From: Schizochytrium sp. CCTCC M209059
Taxonomy: Eukaryota > Sar > Bigyra > Thraustochytrida > Thraustochytriidae
Assembly (NCBI GenBank): GCA_000818945.1
Contig: KN805374.1
Span: forward strand, 1,090,064 to 1,154,063
Length of the DNA: 64,000 nucleotides
Direction: 5' to 3'
Position numbers and translations under genes: made by a program. The notes under the pieces were generated by a model. The model was given only the letters and a program-made list of their open reading frames with translations. It did not search any database and was not told the origin of the DNA. Below are positions 1 through 9,116 of this stretch, piece after piece (position 1 is the first letter of the stretch; each line of letters starts with the position of its first letter).

Positions 1-1072
1 GCGAAGGTGGTCGCGGGAGCGACAGGATCGTTTTTTTTTCTCAGTATCATGATGACTATGATGACGGATTCCGCCGAGATGCTACATTTATAAGTTGGCG
101 TGGATCCTTATTGAAGGCTACCAGAAAACGATGCACTGGAAAAGAACGTCCCTCTCTCGACTCCACAAACCCAAACAGACTCGCCTCATTCGTGCATCAT
201 GCCCATCTCCATAATGTTCGCTGAAAGGTTACCACCTTCCTTGTGATCTTGACCTCCACTAGGTCCCAGCAGCATACGCAGTACACACCCTATCGATCGA
301 AACTTCAGACGTCTACTTCACAACCGCATCGCTCTCTGCCTGCAGACTGCCGCCAGACGAAGCAGACCTCCCAAGGCCCTACTTCCCCGAGGTCACGCGC
401 GCCACCTCGTGCTGCCGCTGCTCGTCGCAAAGGCGCTCATCCGCGCCGCGGCGCGCGACGAGCAAGACGCCAATGAAGGCCAATGAAGGAGCGCGCCGAA
501 GATTCTGCGCGCAGAGTGGGCCCGGTGCCCCCCGCGCGGCGCCGCCTCCACAGGTCCAGGGCGGCGCGAGGCGGGCGCGGCGCGCCGGGGGGGCACGGCG
601 CGCGTCCGGGCCCTCGCGCGATCGCCATGGTCGCAGGCGCCAGTCGCCCAACCCGAGCGAGACCAAGCTCGCGCAGCCCGCGGCGCCCGAGGAGCGAGCG
701 AGCGAGCGAGCGAGGCGCGCACGAGCGAGCGCGCGCGAGAGGTTTCCTCGTCCGCGGTTTCCCTCGCGCGCACGGCGTGCCGGCGACCCGCGAAAGGGCG
801 CCGCCACGGGGAAATCGGAGAGAGGTAAGGCGCAAGAGGCGTCGAAACGCGACGCGACGCGACGCGACGCGACGCGAGGCGAGGCGACGCGACGTGTGGC
901 GAGGCGAGAGGACAAGAGGAGAGGAAGAGAAGAGAAGAGGCAGGCCGGCGGGGAAGAGGGCGAATTTGGAGTGGACGACTGACGAGAATTGAATGCATGC
1001 GTGCATGCGAAGTAAAGAGGTAGTTGGGTGAACCCGGGACAGTAGTTTTCACGTGCACCCCACTGCTCCAAG
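1..1072. promoter_or_regulatory. 5' flank of the methionine synthase locus, no supported gene
   Basis: This 1.07-kb flank has no reading frame that looks like a conserved protein. The open frames here on both strands are Arg/Ala/Pro-rich products of the high GC content. It contains a GAGC tetranucleotide run at about 690-713 and a GCGAC pentanucleotide run at about 847-894. Both lie within 400 bp of the ATG at 1073, so the stretch probably holds the promoter and 5' UTR. No TATA box can be called with confidence. Confidence 0.4.
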
Positions 1073-4000
1073 ATGTCCGCTGACAATGTCACCAAGAAGC
1101 CTCGTGTAGAGTTCTCGTGGAACTCGGGCGACGCCATCAAGCCCAAGCCCCAAACCAACGGCCCTCCTCGCCCGCAGTCCGAGGCTGCCCAGAACGCCAC
1201 GCCCAACCCTTACAACTACGAGGCGTTCAACAGTGTGGAGAAGATCGCCTCTCTCCGCAAGAACGCCGATAAGCTCGACTGGTCGCAGCCTGCTGACCTC
1301 TATGACGAGAACTTTCCCGCTTTTGTCCGTGCCCGCGACAGCGTGCGGTCGTACATTGCCCAGCTCTTTGCTGAAGAGATCGCACTTTACGATGGTGCCA
1401 TGGGCACGATGATCCAGAACTACGCCAAGGACAATACCTTGGAGGAGGCCGAGTACCGCGGCGACCGCTTCAAGGACTGGTCGAACGAAGTCAAGGGCAA
1501 CAACGACCTTTTGTCGCTTACGCAGCCAAAGATCATCAAGGACATTCACCGGGCGTACCTTGACGCTGGCTCGCAGCTGATCGGCACGAACACCTTCTCT
1601 TCAACCACGATTGCGCAGGCTGATTATGCGATGGAAAGTCTTGCGTATGAACTCAATTACATGGGCGCCAGACTTGCGCGCGAGGCGTGTGACGAAGTGA
1701 CCGCAGAGGATCCCTCTCGTCCGCGCTTTGTTGTCGGTGCGTTGGGACCTACCAACCGCACAGGCTCGATCTCGCCTGATGTGGAGGACCCTAGCGCTCG
1801 TAACGTGACCTTTGACGAGCTCGTGGAGGCGTACTTTGAACAGGTTGTCGGTCTGATGGACGGTGGAGCGGATATTCTGATGGTGGAGACGATCTTCGAC
1901 ACGTTGAACGCCAAGGCCGCGCTCTTTGCGATCACGGAGTACTTGGAAGTGACTGGCCTTGATGTGCCCGTGTTCATCTCGGGTACCCTGGTCGACCAGT
2001 CGGGTCGCACGCTCTCGGGTCAGACAGGCGAAGCTTTCTACGCATCGGTGCGCCACGCCAAGCCGATGTGTGTTGGTCTGAACTGCGCACTCGGCGCACA
2101 GCAAATGGCGCCGTTCCTTGAGCGTCTGAGCAAGGTCGTGGAGTGCTTTGTGCATGTGTACGCCAACGCAGGTCTTCCGAACGCCATGGGTGGGTACGAC
2201 GACACGCCAGAGGACATGGCACGTTACAACACGCCGTTCTTCGAGAACCATCTTGTGAACATGGTTGGCGGCTGCTGTGGCAGCACGCCGCCTCACATTG
2301 CTGCTCTCGGTAAAAGCATCAAAGAGAACGGGTACAAGACGCGCGAGCTCCCTGCTCTCGGCATGCCTAAGATGTGGCTCTCCGGACTCGAGGACTTGGT
2401 CGTCGATGATGTGTACAACCAACATGGTATGCCGTTCCTGAATGTTGGAGAGCGCTGCAACATTGCTGGCTCGCGCAAGTTCAAGCGTCTGATCATGGAG
2501 GGCAACTACGGCGAGTGCATGGATATTGCCGAAGCGCAGGTCGCCAAAGCGCAGGTCGCTGACGGCGCGCACGTGATCGACATTAACGTCGACGACGGCA
2601 TGCTCGACGGCATGGACGCGATGCAAAAGTTCGTCAAGATCGCCATCACCGAGCCGGAAGTGTCCAAGGTCCCATTCATGCTGGACGCGTCGAACTTCGA
2701 CATTGTCGTCGCTGGCCTCAAGTGGTGCCAGGGCAAGCCGATCGTGAACAGCATCTCGCTCAAGGTTGGCGAGGAGAAGTTCAAGCAGCAGGCTACACTT
2801 CTGCGCAAGCACGGCGCGGCCATAGTCGTGATGGCCTTTGACGAAGAAGGCCAGGCCGCGACGGAAGACGAAAAGGTGCGCATCTGCAAGCGCTCGTACG
2901 ACATTCTGGTGAACGAGGTTCGGTTCCCGCCCGAGGACATCATCTTTGACCCGAATGTGCTGACGATCGGAACGGGTATGGAGGAGCACAACGCATATGG
3001 CGTGGACTTCATTCGCGCGACGAAGCGCATCAAGGAGGCGTGTCCGTATGTGAAGATCAGCGGCGGTATCTCGAATCTGAGCTTTGGTTTCCGAGGCGTG
3101 TCAAAGATTCGCGAGTCGATCCATGCGGTGTTTCTGGAGCACGCGATTCTGGAATCAGGCATGGACGTCGGTATTGTGAACGCCGGCGAACTTCTCAGCG
3201 CGGACGACGTTGAGCCCGATTTGCGCGAGCTCTGCGAGGATCTTGTTTTGAACAAGATTCCCGAGGCCACAGAGCATATGCTCGAAGCCACGAGTTATGA
3301 ACGTGCCGTTCTCGATGCCAAGAAGAAGGGACTTCCTGCGCCGAAGAAACCTCGCATCAAGGTAACCAAGAAGCCTCGTGTAGAGTTCTCGTGGAACTCG
3401 GGCGACGCCATCAAGCCCAAGCCTCAAACCAACGGCCCTCCTCGCCCGCAGTCCGAGGCTGCCCAGAACGCCACGCCCAACCCTTACAACTACGAGGCGT
3501 TCAACAGTGTGGAGAAGATCGCCTCTCTCCGCAAGAACGCCGATAAGCTCGACTGGTCGCAGCCGGCTGACCTCTATGATGACAACTTTCCCGCTTTTGT
3601 CCGTGCCCGCGACAGCGTGCGGTCGTACATTGCCCAGCTCTTTGCTGAGGAGATCGCGCTCTACGATGGTGCCATGGGCACGATGATCCAGAACTACGCC
3701 AAGGACAATACCTTGGAGGAGGCCGAGTACCGCGGCGACCGCTTCAAGGACTGGTCGAACGAAGTCAAGGGCAACAACGACCTTTTGTCGCTTACGCAGC
3801 CAAAGATCATCAAGGACATTCACCGGGCGTACCTTGACGCTGGCTCGCAGCTGATCGGCACGAACACCTTCTCTTCAACCACGATTGCGCAGGCTGATTA
3901 TGCGATGGAAAGTCTTGCGTATGAACTCAATTACATGGGCGCCAGACTTGCGCGCGAGGCGTGTGACGAAGTGACCGCAGAGGATCCCTCTCGTCCGCGC

Positions 4001-4864
4001 TTTGTGGTCGGTGCGTTGGGACCTACCAACCGCACAGGCTCGATCTCGCCTGATGTGGAGGACCCTAGCGCTCGTAACGTGACCTTTGACGAGCTCGTGG
4101 AGGCGTACTTTGAACAGGTTGTCGGTCTGATGGACGGTGGAGCGGATATTCTGATGGTGGAGACGATCTTCGACACGTTGAACGCCAAGGCCGCGCTCTT
4201 TGCGATCACGGAGTACTTGGAAGTGACTGGCCTTGATGTGCCCGTGTTCATCTCGGGTACCCTGGTCGACCAGTCGGGTCGCACGCTCTCGGGTCAGACA
4301 GGCGAAGCTTTCTACGCATCGGTGCGCCACGCCAAGCCGATGTGTGTTGGTCTGAACTGCGCACTCGGCGCGCAGCAAATGGCACCATTCCTGGAGCGTC
4401 TGAGCAAGGTCGTGGAGTGCTTTGTGCATGTGTACGCCAACGCAGGTCTTCCGAACGCCATGGGTGGGTACGACGACACGCCAGAGGACATGGCACGTTA
4501 CAACACGCCGTTCTTCGAGAACCATCTTGTGAACATGGTTGGCGGCTGCTGTGGCAGCACGCCGCCTCACATTGCTGCTCTCGGTAAAAGCATCAAAGAG
4601 AACGGGTACAAGACACGCGAGCTCCCTGCTCTCGGCATGCCCAAGATGTGGCTCTCTGGTTTGCAAGATCTTGTTGTGGACGACGTCCACAATCAACTTG
4701 GCATGCCGTTCCTTAACGTGGGCGAGCGCTGCAACATTGCTGGCTCGCGCAAGTTCAAGCGTCTGATCATGGAGGGCAACTACGGCGAGTGCATGGATAT
4801 TGCCGAAGCGCAGGTCAGTGCATGGATATTGCCAAAGCGCAGGTCGCTGACGGCGCGCACGTGA
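1073..4864 (+). CDS. metH: Cobalamin-dependent methionine synthase, N-terminal modules (copy A, then truncated copy B)
   Basis: The 1263-aa frame begins at AAGATGT. Copy A (about residues 1-750) has the homocysteine S-methyltransferase domain, starting near LYDGAMGTMIQ, with the zinc cysteines in VGLNC and GGCCGS. The pterin-binding domain follows, from NVGERCNIAGS to about DVGIVNAGEL. In the known enzyme these two modules bind homocysteine and methyl-tetrahydrofolate and pass the methyl group through B12 to make methionine. After the linker KKPRIK the same two modules start again (copy B). That frame is lost at about 4814-4842, where a 29-bp tandem duplication ends the product with an unrelated tail. 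The B12 and reactivation modules lie downstream from 5585. As read, this frame alone cannot encode a full enzyme (usual length about 1230-1265 aa). Splicing out copy B, or a pseudogene state, are the alternatives. Confidence 0.85.
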   Translation: MSADNVTKKPRVEFSWNSGDAIKPKPQTNGPPRPQSEAAQNATPNPYNYEAFNSVEKIASLRKNADKLDWSQPADLYDENFPAFVRARDSVRSYIAQLFAEEIALYDGAMGTMIQNYAKDNTLEEAEYRGDRFKDWSNEVKGNNDLLSLTQPKIIKDIHRAYLDAGSQLIGTNTFSSTTIAQADYAMESLAYELNYMGARLAREACDEVTAEDPSRPRFVVGALGPTNRTGSISPDVEDPSARNVTFDELVEAYFEQVVGLMDGGADILMVETIFDTLNAKAALFAITEYLEVTGLDVPVFISGTLVDQSGRTLSGQTGEAFYASVRHAKPMCVGLNCALGAQQMAPFLERLSKVVECFVHVYANAGLPNAMGGYDDTPEDMARYNTPFFENHLVNMVGGCCGSTPPHIAALGKSIKENGYKTRELPALGMPKMWLSGLEDLVVDDVYNQHGMPFLNVGERCNIAGSRKFKRLIMEGNYGECMDIAEAQVAKAQVADGAHVIDINVDDGMLDGMDAMQKFVKIAITEPEVSKVPFMLDASNFDIVVAGLKWCQGKPIVNSISLKVGEEKFKQQATLLRKHGAAIVVMAFDEEGQAATEDEKVRICKRSYDILVNEVRFPPEDIIFDPNVLTIGTGMEEHNAYGVDFIRATKRIKEACPYVKISGGISNLSFGFRGVSKIRESIHAVFLEHAILESGMDVGIVNAGELLSADDVEPDLRELCEDLVLNKIPEATEHMLEATSYERAVLDAKKKGLPAPKKPRIKVTKKPRVEFSWNSGDAIKPKPQTNGPPRPQSEAAQNATPNPYNYEAFNSVEKIASLRKNADKLDWSQPADLYDDNFPAFVRARDSVRSYIAQLFAEEIALYDGAMGTMIQNYAKDNTLEEAEYRGDRFKDWSNEVKGNNDLLSLTQPKIIKDIHRAYLDAGSQLIGTNTFSSTTIAQADYAMESLAYELNYMGARLAREACDEVTAEDPSRPRFVVGALGPTNRTGSISPDVEDPSARNVTFDELVEAYFEQVVGLMDGGADILMVETIFDTLNAKAALFAITEYLEVTGLDVPVFISGTLVDQSGRTLSGQTGEAFYASVRHAKPMCVGLNCALGAQQMAPFLERLSKVVECFVHVYANAGLPNAMGGYDDTPEDMARYNTPFFENHLVNMVGGCCGSTPPHIAALGKSIKENGYKTRELPALGMPKMWLSGLQDLVVDDVHNQLGMPFLNVGERCNIAGSRKFKRLIMEGNYGECMDIAEAQVSAWILPKRRSLTART
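1088..3325 (+). repeat. Tandem duplication unit A (methionine synthase N-terminal half)
   Basis: This 2.24-kb unit aligns without large gaps to 3362-5613, offset by 2274 bp at the start and 2288 bp at the end. The 14-bp difference lies at the site of the 29-bp micro-duplication. Identity is very high overall, but an island at about 2383-2454 carries about 22 differences, mostly in third codon positions. Confidence 0.95.
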
Positions 4865-5613
4865 TCGACATTAACGTCGATGACGGCATGCTCGACGGCA
4901 TGGATGCGATGCAAAAGTTCGTCAAGATCGCCATCACCGAGCCGGAAGTGTCCAAGGTCCCGTTCATGCTAGACGCGTCGAACTTTGACATTGTCGTCGC
5001 TGGCCTCAAGTGGTGCCAGGGCAAGCCGATCGTGAACAGCATCTCGCTCAAGGTTGGCGAGGAGAAGTTCAAGCAGCAGGCTACACTTCTGCGCAAGCAC
5101 GGCGCGGCCATAGTCGTGATGGCCTTTGACGAAGAAGGCCAGGCCGCGACGGAAGACGAAAAGGTGCGCATCTGCAAGCGCTCGTACGACATTCTGGTGA
5201 ACGAGGTTCGGTTCCCGCCCGAGGACATCATCTTTGACCCGAATGTGCTGACGATCGGAACGGGTATGGAGGAGCACAACGCATATGGCGTGGACTTCAT
5301 TCGCGCGACGAAGCGCATCAAGGAGGCGTGTCCGTATGTGAAGATCAGCGGCGGTATTTCGAATCTGAGCTTTGGTTTCCGAGGCGTGTCAAAGATTCGC
5401 GAGTCGATCCATGCGGTGTTTCTGGAGCACGCGATTCTGGAATCAGGCATGGACGTCGGTATTGTGAACGCCGGCGAACTTCTCAGCGCGGACGACGTTG
5501 AGCCCGATTTGCGCGAGCTCTGCGAGGATCTTGTTTTGAACAAGATTCCCGAGGCCACAGAGCATATGCTCGAAGCCACGAGTTATGAACGTGCCGTTCT
5601 CGATGCCAAGAAG
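3362..5613 (+). repeat. Tandem duplication unit B, followed by a short third copy
   Basis: This is the second unit of the direct duplication. It begins GTAACC right after AAG, where unit A has GTCACC. It is followed at about 5616-5710 by a more diverged third copy of the last 95 bp of the unit. True sequence divergence between units A and B argues against a plain assembly artefact. Confidence 0.95.
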
Positions 5614-5622
5614 AGGCGCTGA
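4817..5622 (+). pseudogene. Frame-shifted remainder of methionine synthase copy B (pterin-binding domain)
   Basis: This is the rest of copy B, read one frame away from its own N-terminal half. It encodes most of the folate-binding barrel (VIDINVDDGMLDGMDAM, SGGISNLSFGF, DVGIVNAGELL) and is nearly identical to copy A at 2560-3325. It ends at a TGA (5620-5622) just after DAKKRR, instead of entering the linker seen in copy A. No start codon of its own looks functional. It is either dead sequence, part of a large intron, or joined to its N-terminal half by removal of a 29-nt mini-intron. Even in that last case the product would lack the B12 domain. Confidence 0.6.
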
Positions 5623-7585
5623 CGAGGTGGAGCCCGATTTGCGCAAGCTCTGTGAGGATCTTGTTTTGAACAAGACACCACAAGCGACGGAGCGCATGCT
5701 CGAGGCCACACAGCGTGAGCGCGAGCGATTGAAGCGTCTGAAGGAGGGTGGCGGCGAAGCAGCTGCGGCTGAGAAACCAACCGACTGGCGCGCCAAACCT
5801 GTTAGGGAGCGTCTGTCTCACGCTCTGGTCAATGGCATCACTAAATTTATTGAAAAGGATGCGGAAGAAGCCCGTCTGGCATCCGCGAAACCTCTCGACG
5901 TGATCGAAGGCCCCCTGATGGACGGCATGGGCATTGTGGGCGATCTTTTTGGGTCGGGTAAAATGTTTTTGCCCCAGGTCATCAAATCGGCGCGTGTCAT
6001 GAAGAAGGCCGTGGCATACCTTGAGCCTTATATCGAGGCCGAAAAAGAGGAGAACCTTCGCAAGCTTGGCATTGATCCGAACGACGCTGACCCAGACGAG
6101 GTCTCTCAGGGTACCTTTCTGATCGCAACTGTCGCTGGTGACGTGCACGATATCGGCAAGAACATTACGGCTGTCATTCTCGGATGCAATGCTGTACGTG
6201 TGATCGACCTCGGCGTCATGTGCGCTTGCGATGACATTATCAAGGCCGCAAAGGAAAACAAGGTGGATGCGGTCGGCCTCTCAGGTCTCATCACGCCTAG
6301 TCTTGACGAGATGGTCAAGGTGGCCAAGGAGATGAAGAAGGCTGGGCTCGATATTCCTCTACTGATTGGCGGTGCAACGACGAGCAAGCGCCACACCGCC
6401 ATCAAGATCTCCCCCCACTATTCGACCCCGGAGCATCCAGTCATTCATGTTCTCGACGCTAGTCGCGCCGTCACGGTTGTGCAGACACTTCTTTCCGAGG
6501 AAGAAAAACCCGATTTCGTGGAGGAAATCCAGGAGGACTATGCTGAGATCGTGGAAGATTACTACGCAGGCCTCGAGGAACGCAAGTTCTACTCTCTTGA
6601 AGTCGCACAGAAGAAGCGCCTCGAGATCGATTTCAAAGCAAACCCTCCCGCACCCGCGCCCCAGGTTGGCACCGGTGCCAAGGCCGCTCCTACGTGCGCG
6701 ATTGAGGATGTCGTGCCATACATTGACTGGGGTCCCTTCTTCCAGACATTTGAGCTGCGCGGTCGCTACCCGAACCGCGGCTACCCCAAGATCTTCAACG
6801 ACGCGAACGTTGGCGAGGAGGCACGCAAGCTCTTTGACGATGGTCAGGCTCTCCTCAAGCAGATTATGAAAGACAAGAGCCTTTGGCTCGAGGGCTCGTA
6901 CGGCATCTTCCCTGCGAACCGGGCTGACAATGGCGAGGATGTCATTATTTACGAAGATGAGACGCGGACGGTTGAGCGCAGCAGGCTGTGCATGCTCCGT
7001 CAGCAAGCGCAGAGCGAGGCAGCGAATATGCTTAGCCAGGCCGATTTTGTCGCGCCGCCCGGATTTGAGGACTATATCGGCGGCATGGCTGTCGCCTGTC
7101 ACGGCGTTGAGGCGCTCGCCAACAAGTACAAGGCCGAGCATGATGACTTTACGGCAATTCTTGCCCAGGCCATCGGAGACCGTCTCGTTGAGGCCTTTGC
7201 GGAAAAGCTGCATCGTGATATTCGTGTCGAGCTCTGGGGCTACGCCAAGGCGGAGGCCCTCAAACATGAAGACCTGCTCAAGATCAAGTACGATGGCATT
7301 CGCCCTGCCCCCGGCTACCCGACGCAGCCTGATCACACCGAGAAGGACGTCCTCTGGGATCTCATTGAGGCGGAGAAGCTGGCCCACATGACTCTCACAT
7401 CAAGCTACAGCATGGTTCCCGCCTCGAGTGTTTCGGCACTCGTTTTTGCTCATCCACAGTCCGAGTACTTTGCTGTCGGCCAGATCCAGAAGGATCAGGT
7501 CGAGAGCTATGCCGAACGCAAGGGCGAGTCTGTGGAATTCGTTGAGAAGTGGCTCGGATCCAACCTTGCCTACGATACCGCTTAG
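5585..7585 (+). CDS. metH: Methionine synthase, B12-binding and AdoMet reactivation modules
   Basis: The conserved reading begins at about 5621 with [15 protein letters not shown], a third partial copy of the end of the folate domain. It continues through a charged linker into the B12 cap ([11 protein letters not shown]), the cobalamin-binding Rossmann domain with the axial-histidine motif DVHDIGKN and the GGATTS loop, and the reactivation domain with RPAPGYP and [13 protein letters not shown]. The C-terminus looks complete. The ATG at 5585 gives only about 11 unrelated residues before homology starts, so it is unlikely to be the real start. Splicing 3361 to 5627 would keep the frame and give a 1415-aa enzyme with all modules. 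The gene is convergent with the transporter, 172 bp away. Confidence 0.85.
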   Translation: MNVPFSMPRRGADEVEPDLRKLCEDLVLNKTPQATERMLEATQRERERLKRLKEGGGEAAAAEKPTDWRAKPVRERLSHALVNGITKFIEKDAEEARLASAKPLDVIEGPLMDGMGIVGDLFGSGKMFLPQVIKSARVMKKAVAYLEPYIEAEKEENLRKLGIDPNDADPDEVSQGTFLIATVAGDVHDIGKNITAVILGCNAVRVIDLGVMCACDDIIKAAKENKVDAVGLSGLITPSLDEMVKVAKEMKKAGLDIPLLIGGATTSKRHTAIKISPHYSTPEHPVIHVLDASRAVTVVQTLLSEEEKPDFVEEIQEDYAEIVEDYYAGLEERKFYSLEVAQKKRLEIDFKANPPAPAPQVGTGAKAAPTCAIEDVVPYIDWGPFFQTFELRGRYPNRGYPKIFNDANVGEEARKLFDDGQALLKQIMKDKSLWLEGSYGIFPANRADNGEDVIIYEDETRTVERSRLCMLRQQAQSEAANMLSQADFVAPPGFEDYIGGMAVACHGVEALANKYKAEHDDFTAILAQAIGDRLVEAFAEKLHRDIRVELWGYAKAEALKHEDLLKIKYDGIRPAPGYPTQPDHTEKDVLWDLIEAEKLAHMTLTSSYSMVPASSVSALVFAHPQSEYFAVGQIQKDQVESYAERKGESVEFVEKWLGSNLAYDTA

Positions 7586-7757
7586 TTGCCCTTTTTCCAA
7601 CAAAACTATTCATATTATCCTTTACGTTGCTTGGCCTCGCACTTGGCTCTAAAGGTGTGACCTTGTAAAGTCTGGCGCAGACAGACACTTTGCTTTCCTT
7701 GTGATTCATCAATCGCTTTCCCTACTCGCTTTCCCACAAAATAAAAATCTTTTTCGT

Positions 7758-9116
7758 CTACGTTTTACTCATGAGTCTTTGTCCCTGGCCAGAATTTGAA
7801 GCGATCAGCTCAAAATCGGTTCCATTGAGGCTCTGGTCATCCCCAAAGCCACTGCTGTGGTCATCACCGAGGTTGTCGCCGTAATCTTCAAAGATAAAGA
7901 GCCCTTCCTCCTCGTCGCGGATGTGACCTCCACTGGCGGCGCCGTATTTACCACCTGCGTGGGGCGCCTCCGCCCTGGCACGGTGCTTAATTACAGTGTA
8001 CAAGAACATTCCTAAAAGTGTCAGCAGGAATCCGAGAAGATTTAACGGCGTCAGTACGTCATGAAACACGACGACAGACAATCCGATCTGTAACATCTGC
8101 TTGACATAGCTGATGACTCCGAGCGTCACGGACGAGGTGCGGCGCAGCAGCTCCAGTTCGACAAGAATCATGGAGAACGCGAAAAACCCACTCCCGACAA
8201 TGTTCAGAACTGTGTACGGCAATAGGCTGGCGTCAATGAACTTGGACTGAAAAAATCGCTCGCCATCGACCCACAAACTCAGCGGGATGAGCGAGAGCGC
8301 CGAAGCGGGTGAGATTAGATAAATGGTTAAGATCGCGTCCAGATTGCACCGAATCTGCTTCATGAGCACCTGTGTTAGTGACCACCTGAAACCACCAACA
8401 GCCGACGACCCAATGACAAGAAGAAATCCAATCGTGCTGAATTCTGTGTCTCCCATTGACGCCAGCACCACCCCGACGACGATGACAGACACCGCGCAGA
8501 ACAAGGAAAGAGAGCACGGTTGCAGCTTGTAGAGCACCGAGAAGAGGAGCGTAAAGACCAGACTTGAGCTCTTGACAATCGTGTAAAAGGTCACACTCAC
8601 GTACAGGTACGAAGCATTACTGGCAGCGACATCAAGCGCGGTGGCGCAGCCAACTGGCACGGCCGAGAGCCACCAAACTCGTCGTGGGATGTCGGGAATT
8701 GCGAAAGAGTTGCATCGGACCATGGCGAGCGAAAGAAAGTACTTGATGCCCATGTGCAGCATCGAGATAAGCAAGGGGAAGTTGAAGCCGCCCTCCCAGC
8801 TGTGCAGCAGCCACTTATTGTAGACGACCATGGACACCGAGAAGCCAAACCATAGTGCACTCCAGTACGCGATCTCCGCTGCTTCCAGCGTGAGCTCACG
8901 CCTCTTCCCGTGCATCAACGTCCTCCGCGCGACCGCACCTGCAAGCCTGCAGCAGCCCGCGAGAGCAAAGAGCACGAGGCCATCGAGCACGAGAAAGATG
9001 AACTGCTCTCGCGCCTCGTCCGCCGCCGCCGCCTGCTGCGAGGCGAGGCTTGCCGCGCTCGGCGCTACGCTCGGTTCTGCGCTCGGCGCGGCGGTCCACG
9101 GCGCCGAGACATTCAT
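7758..9116 (-). CDS. TPT/SLC35-family transporter (nucleotide-sugar or sugar-phosphate type)
   Basis: The product is a 452-aa multi-pass membrane protein with about nine or ten hydrophobic segments. Typical signatures of the triose-phosphate/nucleotide-sugar transporter family are visible: MVVYNKWLL in the first core helix, ALDVAASNASYLYVSVTFYTIVKSSS mid-protein (split here only as family context), GGFRWSLTQVLMK, and a C-terminal LGVISYVKQMLQIGLS segment. This layout is most like the SLC35C2 branch, which acts in Golgi or ER membranes. The substrate cannot be read from sequence. An extra hydrophobic stretch near residues 38-60 may be a signal anchor. The C-terminus is acidic and cytosol-like. 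The start is the only good ATG upstream of the first helix. The gene is convergent with methionine synthase and divergent from TPX2. Confidence 0.85.
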   Translation of the reverse strand: MNVSAPWTAAPSAEPSVAPSAASLASQQAAAADEAREQFIFLVLDGLVLFALAGCCRLAGAVARRTLMHGKRRELTLEAAEIAYWSALWFGFSVSMVVYNKWLLHSWEGGFNFPLLISMLHMGIKYFLSLAMVRCNSFAIPDIPRRVWWLSAVPVGCATALDVAASNASYLYVSVTFYTIVKSSSLVFTLLFSVLYKLQPCSLSLFCAVSVIVVGVVLASMGDTEFSTIGFLLVIGSSAVGGFRWSLTQVLMKQIRCNLDAILTIYLISPASALSLIPLSLWVDGERFFQSKFIDASLLPYTVLNIVGSGFFAFSMILVELELLRRTSSVTLGVISYVKQMLQIGLSVVVFHDVLTPLNLLGFLLTLLGMFLYTVIKHRARAEAPHAGGKYGAASGGHIRDEEEGLFIFEDYGDNLGDDHSSGFGDDQSLNGTDFELIASNSGQGQRLMSKT

